Source: Flavobacterium ammonificans (GTDB lineage Bacteria; Bacteroidota; Bacteroidia; Flavobacteriales; Flavobacteriaceae). From it: DNA of 64,000 nt. Shown here one piece after another: positions 43,617 through 54,254 of the stretch (position 1 is the stretch's first letter; every line of letters begins with the position of its first letter). The stretch covers positions 1,860,001 to 1,924,000 of the forward strand of contig NZ_AP025183.1 in NCBI RefSeq assembly GCF_020885975.1, in the 5' to 3' direction. A program made the translations under genes and the position numbers. The notes under the pieces are model-generated. The model did no database searches. It was not told the origin of the DNA and saw nothing but the letters and a program-made list of their open reading frames with translations.

Positions 43617-44408
43617 CTATAAATCTTGAGCATTTGCTATAAGTTCAGCTATATCCAAAACTTTTACTTCACTTTCTTTTTCTTTATTTTTAATCCCGTC
43701 CGTCAACATAGTGTTACAAAAAGGACAACCAGCAGCAATAATATCAGGTTGTGTTTCTAAAGCATCTTCGGTTCTCTCGATGTTGATTTCTTTTGAGCCA
43801 GGTTCTGCATCCTTAAACATTTGTGCTCCACCCGCTCCACAACATAATCCATTTGCTTTAGAACGCTTCATTTCAACCAATTCTACATCTAATTTTTGAA
43901 TTAAATCTCGTGGTGCCTCATAAATTTTGTTTGCACGTCCTAAATAACAAGGGTCATGAAAGGTAATTTTCTTTCCTTTATATTGTCCCCCTTCAATAGT
44001 TAATCGACCTTCATCTAACAAAGATTTAAGAAATTCCGTATGATGAACCACTTCGTAGTTACCACCTAACTCGGGATATTCATTTTTTAAAGTATTAAAA
44101 CAATGAGGGCAAGCGGTAACAATTTTTTTTGCTTCATAGGCATTTAGCACCTCGATATTCATCATGGCCTGCATCTGAAATAAAAATTCATTACCTGCTC
44201 TTTTAGCAGGATCTCCGGTACAACTTTCTTCTGCGCCTAAAACTGCAAATGATACTTCTGCACGATTTAAAATTCGTACAAATGCTTTTGTAATTTTTTT
44301 TGCTCTATCGTCAAAACTTCCTGAACAACCCACCCAAAATAAAACTTCAGGTTGTTTTCCTTGAGCAAGCATTTCAGCCATTGTGGGTACTACTAAATTT
44401 TCTGACAT
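43617..44408 (-). CDS. (Fe-S)-binding protein with CCG domains (HdrB/LutA-like)
   Basis: A 263-residue cytoplasmic protein of the heterodisulfide reductase B/GlpC/LutA group. The first CCG-like site includes WVGCSGSFDDRAKK, VLGAEESCTGDPAKRAG and ACPHCFNTLKNEYP; the second includes HDPCYLGRANKIYE, GLCCGAGGAQMF and AAGCPFCNTMLTDG. These Cys sets hold 4Fe-4S clusters and pass electrons. The partner is the membrane Fe-S protein just upstream (46 bases), likely forming one complex. Electron donor and acceptor are unknown. Confidence 0.9.
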   Translation of the reverse strand: MSENLVVPTMAEMLAQGKQPEVLFWVGCSGSFDDRAKKITKAFVRILNRAEVSFAVLGAEESCTGDPAKRAGNEFLFQMQAMMNIEVLNAYEAKKIVTACPHCFNTLKNEYPELGGNYEVVHHTEFLKSLLDEGRLTIEGGQYKGKKITFHDPCYLGRANKIYEAPRDLIQKLDVELVEMKRSKANGLCCGAGGAQMFKDAEPGSKEINIERTEDALETQPDIIAAGCPFCNTMLTDGIKNKEKESEVKVLDIAELIANAQDL

Positions 44409-44454
44409 AATAATTCTTTATAATTAAGAGATTCTATACTATAGAAATCATTAT

Positions 44455-45783
44455 TTATTCGTTCTTCCAGTTCAATCGATCTTGTTGATTGTATTGCCAA
44501 GGTGCACCATTATTCTCAATATTTGACATCATGGCATTTAAAGACATTGGCGCTGCACTTTGTTCCATTACTAAATAGCGTCTCATATCCATTATAATTG
44601 ATAAAGGACTAATACTTACCGGACATTCCTCCACACAAGCATTACAAGAGGTACATGCCCAAAGTTCTTCTGCTGTTATATAATCATTTAATAATGATTT
44701 ATTATCAGGAATAAATACACCTTTATTAGCATCTATATTTCTACCCACTTCCTCCAAACGGTCTCGGGTATCCATCATAATTTTTCGAGGAGATAATTTC
44801 TTTCCAGTTTGATTGGCTGGACAAGAAGAAGTACAACGACCACATTCAGTACAAGTGTAAGCATTTAGTAATTGTACCCAATTCAAGTCTTGAACATCAC
44901 TCGCTCCAAATTTAGCTGGAGCTTCATCAGGTTCAGCTGCTGCAGCGAATGGATCAGCATTTGGATCCATCATTAATTTGACCTCTTTTGTAACAGACTC
45001 TAAATTATCAAATTGACCATCAGCATTTAAATTGGCAAAGTAAGTATTAGGAAATGCCAACAAAATGTGCAAGTGTTTTGAGTAGTACAAATAATTCATG
45101 AAAATTAAAATTCCAATGATGTGCATCCACCAAAATAATTCCGATAAAAGCATGACCAATTCATTAGACATACCATTGAAAATAGGCTCTATAAATTGAC
45201 TTATAGGAAAAGACCCCGCCTTAATAAAGTGAGAATATCCTCCCGGTACATTTTGCAAGTGTAAATCTGAAGCATTCATTAGTAAAAATAAAGTCATCAA
45301 AACAACTTCAAAATACAATATGTAGTTTGCATCTTTTTTAGGAGCTCCATTCAATTCTGGGCTAGTAAAACGCTTCAATTGAATTACATTTCTACGTATC
45401 CAAAAAACAGCTACAGCAAACAAAACTAACACTGCTAATATTTCAAAACTAGCTATCAAAACATCATAAATTCCACCCAAGAAGGCAAATATTCTATGTG
45501 TTCCAAATAAACCGTCTATGATAATCTCTAATAATTCAATATTGATAATTACAAAACCAACATAAACTATGATATGAAATATTCCAGAAATAGGACGCTT
45601 CACCATTTTTGACTGACCTAAAGCAATCATCGCCATATTATTCCATCTAATTTTGGGATTATCAAAACGGTTGACATCTCTACCTAAATTAATATTTCTT
45701 ATCATTTTTTTGATGTTCAGATAAAAAAATCCGAAACCTAACGACAGAATAACTGCAAATAAAATAGTATCTAAATAATTCAT
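44455..45783 (-). CDS. Membrane-bound 4Fe-4S dicluster oxidoreductase (HdrC/DsrM-like)
   Basis: A 442-residue membrane protein. Five or six helices in the first 250 residues (for example TILFAVILSLGFGFFYLNI and HIIGILIFMNYLYYSKHL) have His residues suited to bind heme b. Two ferredoxin sites follow: CTECGRCTSSCPANQTGKK (about 308-326) and CTSCNACVEECPVSIS (about 376-391). Order and content match the membrane subunit of Hdr-like respiratory reductases. The next gene, with CCG domains, would complete it. It lies 5 bases after the MCE gene, an unusual link of a redox complex to lipid transport. Confidence 0.9.
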   Translation of the reverse strand: MNYLDTILFAVILSLGFGFFYLNIKKMIRNINLGRDVNRFDNPKIRWNNMAMIALGQSKMVKRPISGIFHIIVYVGFVIINIELLEIIIDGLFGTHRIFAFLGGIYDVLIASFEILAVLVLFAVAVFWIRRNVIQLKRFTSPELNGAPKKDANYILYFEVVLMTLFLLMNASDLHLQNVPGGYSHFIKAGSFPISQFIEPIFNGMSNELVMLLSELFWWMHIIGILIFMNYLYYSKHLHILLAFPNTYFANLNADGQFDNLESVTKEVKLMMDPNADPFAAAAEPDEAPAKFGASDVQDLNWVQLLNAYTCTECGRCTSSCPANQTGKKLSPRKIMMDTRDRLEEVGRNIDANKGVFIPDNKSLLNDYITAEELWACTSCNACVEECPVSISPLSIIMDMRRYLVMEQSAAPMSLNAMMSNIENNGAPWQYNQQDRLNWKNE

Positions 45784-45788
45784 AATTA

Positions 45789-46751
45789 TTATTTTTCTTT
45801 GGAAATAGAGTCATTTACTTTACCAACGTATGGCTTATTTTTTTTACCAAAAACAGATACATTAATGTATCGAGTTGGATACAAACGAACGTCTTTTAAC
45901 AATAATTCCATTTCTTTGGTAGTAGCTTTTAGATTATTATATAAATTATCATCTTTTAGCAATTTTCCTGCAGATCCTTTACCAGAATGTAAATCTGCTA
46001 GAATTGCATCCACCTTAGTTAAGGTAGAATTAAAGCGAGTAACGGTTTTACCCAAATCTGCTTTGTTTAACGAATCTGAAATTTTAGTAAAATCAGAAGA
46101 CACTTTTTTGAAATTAGCAACAACAGTTCTAAGATCAGACTTGTTTTCGTTTAACATGTTAGATGCAGTTGAAGTAGCTGCATTAACTTGTTTCATTGTC
46201 TTACTTAACTCTGACAAGGTGATTTTTAATTCTTTTTGAGTGGTTTCGTCCAGCACATTATTTACACCCGATAATAAATGGTCTACTTCTACTATCACCT
46301 TCTCGAATTTTTCTTGAAGAGGTACTAGCTTTTCTTGGATTGACGCACTCAAACTCAATTTTACATCTCCAACTAATAGTTGTCCATTCTTAGCTAATGT
46401 AGGATTCGTAAAATCAGGTTCAATCAAAATTTGTTTTCCACCAATTAATCCTGGCTCGTATAGAACTGCTTTACTAGTTGCAGAAATTGGGAAGTCAGTA
46501 GTAATTTGTAACTCTACTTCTAATTTTCCGTTCTTAGGATTTATCGAGATAGTATTTACTTTTCCAATTGCAAGACCGTTTAAAGTAACTGGAGCTGATT
46601 TAGCTAGACCTTCGACATTATCAAAATTGACATAATAAGTTTGATAATTTGAGAAAATAGCTTTCCCTTTCAAGAAACTATATCCCCATATAAATAACAA
46701 AATTGAAGCTATAACTAGTACAGCGGCTTTTATTTCTCTTGATATCTTCAA
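45789..46751 (-). CDS. MlaD family (MCE domain) protein
   Basis: A 320-residue periplasmic protein with one N-terminal membrane anchor (AAVLVIASILLFIWGYSFLKG). The single MCE domain follows (about 35-115, YYVNFDNVEGLAKSAPVTLNGLAIGKVNTI and VLYEPGLIGGKQILIEP). The rest is a long alpha-helical coiled coil. MCE proteins form rings that carry phospholipids between the two membranes with an MlaE/MlaF ABC transporter, which is not in this window. It sits 45 bases after the amidase and 5 bases before the Fe-S protein. Confidence 0.92.
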   Translation of the reverse strand: MKISREIKAAVLVIASILLFIWGYSFLKGKAIFSNYQTYYVNFDNVEGLAKSAPVTLNGLAIGKVNTISINPKNGKLEVELQITTDFPISATSKAVLYEPGLIGGKQILIEPDFTNPTLAKNGQLLVGDVKLSLSASIQEKLVPLQEKFEKVIVEVDHLLSGVNNVLDETTQKELKITLSELSKTMKQVNAATSTASNMLNENKSDLRTVVANFKKVSSDFTKISDSLNKADLGKTVTRFNSTLTKVDAILADLHSGKGSAGKLLKDDNLYNNLKATTKEMELLLKDVRLYPTRYINVSVFGKKNKPYVGKVNDSISKEK

Positions 46752-46796
46752 AATATATTTTTAGTTTACAAATTAATATAAAAATAATGACTTAGA

Positions 46797-47966
46797 CTAC
46801 AATTTTAACGCTTCCTGAAGGCTAATTTTTTGACCATTTTTAAATGGAACAATAAAGGCAGTCGTATATCCTTTTGATTTGGCAGTAGCCAAAAATCGTT
46901 TAGCTTCTTGCATGTCAGTAGTTTCGCCATACAAATACACAAATGATTTATTTAATTCATTCATTGAAATGGGCTCTAAACCTTTAAAATTTTTTGATTC
47001 TAAAGCTACTTTTTTAGGGCTTGTTCCAATCTGAACTTTATAAATAATACCATTCGATTTATCTTCTTTTTTTAATTCATCTTGTTTGGCTTCTGTTGTT
47101 TTTTCAACAGTCGATGGTTTGATTATAGTATCTTTTACCTGCTTCACCACCACTCTTTTTGAAGGTTTCAACTCTTTAATTGGTAGACTTCCATCACCAA
47201 AATTTTCATTTCTGTAACTGATTATTGCATTAGCAATGGCATCAGCTAGTTCGTCTTGACCTTCTTCAGAATTTAAAATCTCTCCTTCGACTGGATTGGA
47301 TATAAAACCCATTTCAACTAATACTCTTGGCATATAAGCTTTGTGCAATACCATAAATCGTTCTTGTTTTACGCCACCTTGACGCAACTTCTTGCCTAAC
47401 TTCCCAAACTGTTCTTCAATTTTACTGGCAAGATTTATACTATTATCTAAATATTCTTCTTGCATTAATGTAAATCCTAATAGTGATTCAGGAGAATTTG
47501 GATCAAACCCATCGTATTTTTGTTTGTAATCCTTTTCTTTGGTGATTACAGAGTTTTCCTTTTTGGCCACCTCTAAATTGGAAGCTAATTTACTCAAACC
47601 CATTACGTAAGTTTCTGTTCCGTCTGCGGCGGTATTCTTGTTAGCATTACAATGTATAGAAACAAAAATATCAGACTTGGCTCGATTCGCGATATTGGCA
47701 CGTTCTATTAAATCGATAAAAACATCGGTCTTACGTGTATAAATTACATCTATTTTTCTTGTTTTTTCTAAAATAGCACCTACTTTAAGCACAACAGCTA
47801 AAGCAATGTTTTTTTCAATCCTACCACTATATACAGCTCCATAATCATGTGCTCCGTGTCCCGCATCTAATGTTACAGTAAACTTAGAATTTTGACTGTA
47901 AATTAATTGAGTAACTGTCAGAAAAACTAATAAAAATACTGCTTTTACTCTATAACTAAAATTCAT
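46797..47966 (-). CDS. N-acetylmuramoyl-L-alanine amidase (Amidase_3)
   Basis: A 389-residue cell-wall hydrolase. The signal peptide (YRVKAVFLLVFLTVTQLIYSQ) leads to the zinc amidase domain: TVTLDAGHGAHDYGAV (His), KNIALAVVLKVGAIL (Glu), FVSIHCNANKN (His), and RVLVEMGFISNPVEG (catalytic Glu). The domain ends near 250, followed by a Lys/Glu-rich linker and a C-terminal SPOR-like segment (YKVQIGTSPKKVALES), which would bind denuded glycan strands at the division site. It is the first gene of the envelope and redox run, divergent from lptD across 134 bases. Confidence 0.9.
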   Translation of the reverse strand: MNFSYRVKAVFLLVFLTVTQLIYSQNSKFTVTLDAGHGAHDYGAVYSGRIEKNIALAVVLKVGAILEKTRKIDVIYTRKTDVFIDLIERANIANRAKSDIFVSIHCNANKNTAADGTETYVMGLSKLASNLEVAKKENSVITKEKDYKQKYDGFDPNSPESLLGFTLMQEEYLDNSINLASKIEEQFGKLGKKLRQGGVKQERFMVLHKAYMPRVLVEMGFISNPVEGEILNSEEGQDELADAIANAIISYRNENFGDGSLPIKELKPSKRVVVKQVKDTIIKPSTVEKTTEAKQDELKKEDKSNGIIYKVQIGTSPKKVALESKNFKGLEPISMNELNKSFVYLYGETTDMQEAKRFLATAKSKGYTTAFIVPFKNGQKISLQEALKL

Positions 47967-48100
47967 AAATATGTATTGTTAATATAAATTAAACCTCAAT
48001 AGCTATTAAAAATATATTTGACTATTTTTGCCGGTGAATAAACCAAGTTAAGATTAGACATCTCAATTGGTGATAATTTACAAAAATAGCATTTAAACCT

Positions 48101-50782
48101 TTGCGTACAAACTTATTTAATATCGTTTTATTATCCATTTTCCTAACAATTGGATCTACCAATGTCTATTGTCAAGATAGTCCACTAAAAAAAACGATAA
48201 TTAAACCTGTAACCAAACCCACCACTACTGCTGTCGAAAAAAATAAACCCAATCCAATAGTAACCGATTCTATTAAAAAAGACAGTGCAAAAACAAAAAA
48301 AGCTTTTTTAGATGGAAAGGTGAAATATAAGGCTAAAGAGTTTACAAAAATTGATCAAAAGAAAAAAAATATTTTACTCTATGATACTGCCGAATTATAT
48401 TATCAAGATGTAGAGTTGAAATCAGGAATTATTCTTTTGGATTATGAAAAAGATGAAGTGTATGCTGGAAGAATCAAAGACTCCACAGGAAAATATACTC
48501 AATTTCCTAACTTTAAACAAGGCGCCAATGTAGTTGAACCCGATTCCATTCGATTTAACTTTAAAACTAAAAAAGCGATTATTTGGAATTCTAGATCCGA
48601 TCAAGGGGAATTTAAAATCAAAGCGGCATTAACAAAAAAAGAAAATGATTCTGTTTACTTTTTAAAAGGGGCAAGATTTACAACTTCTAAAGATGTAGAT
48701 AATCCAGAATACTATTTTCAGACAAATAAAGTAAAGTTTGTTCCTGGAAAGAAAGTAGTGACGGGTTTAACCAATATGGTGATTGCTAATGTCCCAACAC
48801 CAATTGCTCTTCCTTTTGCCTTCTTCCCAATGACAAAAGAAACTAGTATTTCTGGTATATTACTACCAAGTTATAATGACTCCAATACAAGAGGTTTTTC
48901 CTTACAAAATGGTGGGTACTATTTTGCTTTAAGTGATCAATATGATTTAACCGTGTTGGGAGATTACTATACCAATGGAAGTTATGGAATGCGTTTCGAA
49001 TCTAATTACGCTAAACGTTATAATTATAGAGGAAATGTCAATATCCGATTTGAAAATTTAATTACTAGTGAAAGAGGATTTCCAGATTATTCAAAACAAA
49101 ATATTTATAATATTCAATGGTCTCATTCTAGGGATGCTAAAGCCAACCCAAACTCTAGCTTTTCTGCCTCAGTAAACCTTGGAAGTAGTACTTTCTTTAG
49201 ACAATCGATTAATCAAAATAATATTGGATCAAATTTAAACAACACCCTGAATTCGTCTGTATCGTATAGTAGAATTTTTACAGGATCTGGACCACAATCA
49301 AGACTTGCTATAACCGCAACGCATTCGCAAAATACACAAACTCAACAAATAGATATGACTTTACCTACACTACAATATAGTGTTGACAGGGTGTATCCAT
49401 TTGTTAAAAAAGATGGCGTTAGAAAAGGTTTTTTTAAGAACATTAATTTACAATATGATTTGAGCGCAAGTAATAGTTTTACGACAACTGACTCTCTATT
49501 TTTTAGACCTCAAATGTTTGAAAATGCAAGAGTAGGTTTCCAACACTCAATTCCTTTGAATACCAACTTTAAGCTATTCAAATATTTTAGTGCTACATCA
49601 GCTGTAAATTATAGAGAAGTTTGGTATTTAAAAACCATTAATCGCCAGTTTGACACCAATCAGAATAAAGTTGTTGATACACAAGTTAATGGTTTTGATG
49701 CTTTTAGAACCTACTCTTTTAGTTCGAGTATCGGTACAACTGTTTATGGTACGTTTAACTTTAAAAAAAATAAAAGAATTCAAGCCATACGACATGTTAT
49801 GCGACCTTCGGTATCCTATGGTTATACCCCAAGTTTTGAAAAATATTATGACACTTATGCAGCAGATGGAAGCGGTACTATGGTTAAAGAATATTCAAGA
49901 TTTGAAGGTGGTATTTATGGAGCTCCAGGAAATGTCAATTCAAACTCGGTAGGATTTGATCTAAGTAATACATTTGAAGCAAAAGTCACTGACAAGGATA
50001 GCACTAAAACAGAGGCTAAAAAAATCATGCTTTTGAATAATTTAAACCTGTCTACTAGTTATGATTTTAATGCTGATGGAAAAAGAACACTTGCTTGGAC
50101 TCCAGTTCGTGTAAGCGGTGGAACACAGTTTTTTGATAATAAAATGAACTTGAATTTTGGAGCAACATTGGATCCCTATGCAGTTAATAACTCTGGACAA
50201 AGAATCAACAAGTTCAATATTGATAATGGTGGAAGCCTATTTCGAATGAGTAGTGCTAATATGACTATCAATTATTCTTTAGCGAGCAGTCCAAATAAAA
50301 AAACAAATAGATCTAACAATTCCGAAACAATAAGAAATGGAGGGCGTGAGGACGATTTGTTTGGAAAACCAATTACGGGAAATATTCAAAGAAGCATGTT
50401 TGACGATGAAGAAACTGACGATAAAAAAGAGTCAGAATCTGATTTTTTTAATTATACTTTACCTTGGGATATGACCTTTGCTTATGCACTAACTTATGGC
50501 AATAACAATAGAGAAAATAAAATAATTGGAAACTCAATCATGATTTCAATCAACGCTGATTTAACACCAAAATGGAAAACTGGAATTTCAACGGGTTATG
50601 ATTTTGTACAAAAAGGAGTTACTTTTACACAACTTAGATTTGAGAGAGACTTATTAAGCTGGAGAATGGATTTTAATTGGACTCCATTTGGAAACAACGC
50701 AAATTGGGGTTTCTTTATTGGAATCAAATCGGGAGTTCTTAGCGATATTAAATGGGATAAGAGAAGCACAATAATACGATAA
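48101..50782 (+). CDS. lptD: LPS assembly outer-membrane protein LptD
   Basis: An 893-residue beta-barrel protein that places lipopolysaccharide in the outer leaflet. A signal peptide (TNLFNIVLLSIFLTIGSTNVYC) precedes a Lys/Pro/Thr linker and the OstA-like N domain (AELYYQDVELKSGIILLDYEKDEV), then the barrel from about 220 (VPTPIALPFAFFPMTKETSISGILLPSY). It has no mature Cys pairs, so the disulfides of E. coli LptD are absent. The only reasonable start is TTG at 48101; an in-frame TAA at 48074 blocks any earlier one. TATATTTG (48013-48020) and TATTTTTG (48023-48030) lie upstream. ridA follows at 4 bases. Confidence 0.9.
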   Translation: MRTNLFNIVLLSIFLTIGSTNVYCQDSPLKKTIIKPVTKPTTTAVEKNKPNPIVTDSIKKDSAKTKKAFLDGKVKYKAKEFTKIDQKKKNILLYDTAELYYQDVELKSGIILLDYEKDEVYAGRIKDSTGKYTQFPNFKQGANVVEPDSIRFNFKTKKAIIWNSRSDQGEFKIKAALTKKENDSVYFLKGARFTTSKDVDNPEYYFQTNKVKFVPGKKVVTGLTNMVIANVPTPIALPFAFFPMTKETSISGILLPSYNDSNTRGFSLQNGGYYFALSDQYDLTVLGDYYTNGSYGMRFESNYAKRYNYRGNVNIRFENLITSERGFPDYSKQNIYNIQWSHSRDAKANPNSSFSASVNLGSSTFFRQSINQNNIGSNLNNTLNSSVSYSRIFTGSGPQSRLAITATHSQNTQTQQIDMTLPTLQYSVDRVYPFVKKDGVRKGFFKNINLQYDLSASNSFTTTDSLFFRPQMFENARVGFQHSIPLNTNFKLFKYFSATSAVNYREVWYLKTINRQFDTNQNKVVDTQVNGFDAFRTYSFSSSIGTTVYGTFNFKKNKRIQAIRHVMRPSVSYGYTPSFEKYYDTYAADGSGTMVKEYSRFEGGIYGAPGNVNSNSVGFDLSNTFEAKVTDKDSTKTEAKKIMLLNNLNLSTSYDFNADGKRTLAWTPVRVSGGTQFFDNKMNLNFGATLDPYAVNNSGQRINKFNIDNGGSLFRMSSANMTINYSLASSPNKKTNRSNNSETIRNGGREDDLFGKPITGNIQRSMFDDEETDDKKESESDFFNYTLPWDMTFAYALTYGNNNRENKIIGNSIMISINADLTPKWKTGISTGYDFVQKGVTFTQLRFERDLLSWRMDFNWTPFGNNANWGFFIGIKSGVLSDIKWDKRSTIIR

Positions 50783-50786
50783 ACAT

Positions 50787-51167
50787 ATGAAAACAATTAT
50801 TTTTACTGAAAAAGCCCCAGCGCCTATCGGACCTTACAATCAGGCTGTATTAACAGGAAACACACTTTACACTTCTGGGCAAATTGCAATCAATCCATCT
50901 ACAGGAGAATTGGTAACTGACTCTATCGAAACAGAGACGAAACAAGTAATGGAAAATTTAAAAGCTGTTTTAGAGGCTGCAAACATGACATTTGAAAATG
51001 TAATAAAATCTACTATTTTCATTTCTGACATGAATGATTTCACTGCCATCAATTCTATTTATGGGGCTTATTTTAACGAAAAGTCAGCACCAGCCAGGGA
51101 AACTGTTCAAGTAGCAGGTTTACCCAAAAATGTGAACGTTGAAATTTCAATGATTGCAGTACAATAA
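50787..51167 (+). CDS. ridA: RidA family protein (enamine/imine deaminase)
   Basis: A 126-residue trimeric enzyme that hydrolyses reactive 2-aminoacrylate and related imines formed by PLP enzymes. Family marks are EKAPAPIGPYNQAVLTGNTLYTSGQI and the C-terminal SAPARETVQVAGLPKNVNVEISMIA, with the catalytic Arg (PARETV). It lies 4 bases after lptD and may be translated from the same mRNA, although the functions are unrelated. It ends at a strong palindromic terminator. Confidence 0.94.
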   Translation: MKTIIFTEKAPAPIGPYNQAVLTGNTLYTSGQIAINPSTGELVTDSIETETKQVMENLKAVLEAANMTFENVIKSTIFISDMNDFTAINSIYGAYFNEKSAPARETVQVAGLPKNVNVEISMIAVQ

Positions 51168-51204
51168 AAAAAATGCCTTAGTGAATTCACTAAGGCATTT
51201 TGCT
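51164..51204. terminator. Bidirectional intrinsic terminator
   Basis: A perfect 30-base palindrome (51171-51200; arms AAATGCCTTAGTGAA / TTCACTAAGGCATTT) flanked by A and T runs. It separates ridA from the convergent kinase gene. Confidence 0.92.
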
Positions 51205-51218
51205 ATTCTATGTTATAA

Positions 51219-52070
51219 TTATTGATTAGCAACATGGTAGGCTATCAAACCATCAATTGGTCTTCGCAATACGTTTCCTAATTTAATTTGGTATTTTTCA
51301 AAGGTTACTTCTAATTCGTCTTTCAAGTAGAAAGCAATAGATCCTACAAAATGTACTGGCACTTCTTGATAATTATCAAATTGCTTGATATAATTTTTCA
51401 CAAAAGACTTCATCCCTTTATAGATAATTTTTTTACAAAATGGATCTTCTTTATGTTGAATTAAAAATTTAGCAAAAGTAGCTAAATAAGCATTTGGATT
51501 AGATTCTTTATATAACTTACTTTTAATATAATCAGGAGACATATCGTACTCCTTCTCAAATTCAACTGCTAAATGTTGTGGCATTTTGTTGAAATAATAT
51601 TTTCTAATTAGTTCTTTTCCAAAAACATTTCCACTACAATCATCCATGATAATATATCCTAACGATTGTACCTTTTGATGCAAATCTTTTCCGTCAAAGA
51701 AACTACAATTAGAACCCGTTCCTAAAATACTTACGATAGCTTTTTCCCCTTTAGGAGTAGTTGCAAAAACAGCCGCATAAGTATCCTCTTCAACAGAAAC
51801 AATTGCATTAGGAAAATAGGCTTGAAAAACCTGAGAAAGAAATATTTTCATTCGTTCCGTACCACAACCTGCTCCGTAAAAGAATAGATGAGTCGCCTCA
51901 TTTTTATTTTGTAGTATATCAAAACGGTCATTTAAACGCTCAACAACTTCTTCTTCATCTAAAATTTCTGGATTTAACCCTAAGGTTTGAGTAGTAAATA
52001 AAATTTTACCACTTTCATCTATTGCAATCCAATCAGCTTTGGTTGAGCCACTATCAACAATTAATTTCAT
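51219..52070 (-). CDS. BadF/BadG/BcrA/BcrD-type ATPase, likely N-acetylglucosamine kinase
   Basis: A 283-residue ASKHA-fold ATPase. The phosphate 1 loop is LIVDSGSTKADWIAID at the N terminus, a second phosphate loop SILGTGSNCSFFDG near 115, and the adenosine loop VHFVGSIAFYLKDELE near 245. This pattern matches the short BadF-like kinases annotated as N-acetylglucosamine kinases in Bacteroidota, which would fit a role in muropeptide recycling next to the GH3 enzyme family. It is followed by gap at the far side only in map order; the two are on the same strand, 141 bases apart, with a terminator between. Confidence 0.8.
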   Translation of the reverse strand: MKLIVDSGSTKADWIAIDESGKILFTTQTLGLNPEILDEEEVVERLNDRFDILQNKNEATHLFFYGAGCGTERMKIFLSQVFQAYFPNAIVSVEEDTYAAVFATTPKGEKAIVSILGTGSNCSFFDGKDLHQKVQSLGYIIMDDCSGNVFGKELIRKYYFNKMPQHLAVEFEKEYDMSPDYIKSKLYKESNPNAYLATFAKFLIQHKEDPFCKKIIYKGMKSFVKNYIKQFDNYQEVPVHFVGSIAFYLKDELEVTFEKYQIKLGNVLRRPIDGLIAYHVANQ

Positions 52071-52162
52071 CTTTTGGTTTTTTTAGGTTTTATTTTTTGA
52101 AATTTAAAGTTATAAAATTAAACTTTTTATAACAGTATAGAAATAGGGAAACAGTAAAAAAT

Positions 52163-52198
52163 AAAATCCCGTTACAATAATAATAACGGGATTTTATT
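52163..52198 (-). terminator. Intrinsic terminator after gap
   Basis: Stem AAAATCCCGTTA / TAACGGGATTTT (52163-52195) with a 9-base loop, 17 bases past the gap stop. It blocks read-through from gap into the downstream kinase gene. Confidence 0.85.
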
Positions 52199-52211
52199 GA
52201 AAAGGTTTTGA

Positions 52212-53228
<1,017 letters not shown>

Positions 53229-53267
53229 TTAGTTTGTGTAAATATTTAATTTTTTAGTTGAGTATTA

Positions 53268-54254
53268 TTATATAGAAACTATATCGGATACTCTTAACAA
53301 CTCTTTATCAATTTCAGAGTGACCTTTGATTGCTTGTTCTAAAGGAGTTAATGTTATTTTATCTTGGTAAATTCCCGCCATATAATTTGATTTTCCTTCC
53401 AATAGCGATTCGACAGCTTTAACTCCTAACCTACTCGCTAAAACCCTATCAAAACAAGATGGTGATCCACCACGTTGCATATGACCTAGAACCGAAACTC
53501 TTACATCATATTCTGGTAAATTTGATTCTACATAATCTTTCAATTCAAAAACGCTTTTACCAATCTTGTCTCCTTCTGCAATTACTACTATACTAGAGGA
53601 TTTTCCAGTTGCCTTACTTTTCTTAAGTGAATCTAATAATCGCTCAAGTCCCATATCTTCCTCTGGAATTAAAATTTCTTCAGCACCAGCACCAATACCT
53701 GCATTCAAAGCAATATGTCCAGCATCTCTTCCCATTACTTCTACAAGAAACAAACGATTGTGCGAACTAGCTGTATCTCGAATTTTATCAATAACCTCAA
53801 CTACTGTATTCAAAGCCGTGTCATATCCTAAAGTGAAGCTGGTCCCAAAAATATCATTGTCAATAGTCCCTGGAATTCCAATTACAGGAAAATTATACTC
53901 TGAATTAAACAACAAAGCACCGGTAAAACTTCCATCTCCACCAATAACAACAAATGCATCAATTTCTGCTTTTACTAAATTATCGTAGGCCTTTTTTCTT
54001 CCTTCTGGAGTTTTGAATTCCATAGAACGAGCCGACTTTAAAATTGTTCCTCCTTTATTAATAATGTTGTTCACTGTTCGAGGGCCCATTTCTTTGAAGT
54101 CTCCTTCAATCATACCTTGATAACCTCTATAGATTCCTACACATCCAATGTTATGGAAAGCACAAGTTCTAACAACTGAGCGAATTGCAGCATTCATTCC
54201 AGGGGAATCACCACCGGAAGTTAAAACTCCTATTTTTCTAATTTTGTTTGACAT
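53268..54254 (-). CDS. pfkA: ATP-dependent 6-phosphofructokinase
   Basis: Commits fructose 6-phosphate to glycolysis. The 328-residue length matches the bacterial group A enzyme. ATP binding: VLTSGGDSPGMNAAIR (11-26) with GGDG in VVIGGDGSFTGAL (about 101-113). Catalysis: GIPGTIDNDIFGT with the base Asp in TIDND. Gly at the position after GGDG and the SGGDSPGMN form favour ATP over pyrophosphate. The GHMQRGGSPSCFDR block binds the sugar phosphate. gap follows at 51 bases. No exact TAnnTTTG is found in the 190 bases upstream. Confidence 0.96.
   Translation of the reverse strand: MSNKIRKIGVLTSGGDSPGMNAAIRSVVRTCAFHNIGCVGIYRGYQGMIEGDFKEMGPRTVNNIINKGGTILKSARSMEFKTPEGRKKAYDNLVKAEIDAFVVIGGDGSFTGALLFNSEYNFPVIGIPGTIDNDIFGTSFTLGYDTALNTVVEVIDKIRDTASSHNRLFLVEVMGRDAGHIALNAGIGAGAEEILIPEEDMGLERLLDSLKKSKATGKSSSIVVIAEGDKIGKSVFELKDYVESNLPEYDVRVSVLGHMQRGGSPSCFDRVLASRLGVKAVESLLEGKSNYMAGIYQDKITLTPLEQAIKGHSEIDKELLRVSDIVSI

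Noticed and set aside
45799-46239. 146-residue frame antisense to the MCE gene, and similar long antisense frames at 35876-36262, 52294-52668 and 53566-53988
   Set aside because: Each mirrors a well-identified gene, has no domain or promoter of its own, and shows the Ser/Lys/Ile-rich composition of antisense reading in AT-rich genes.
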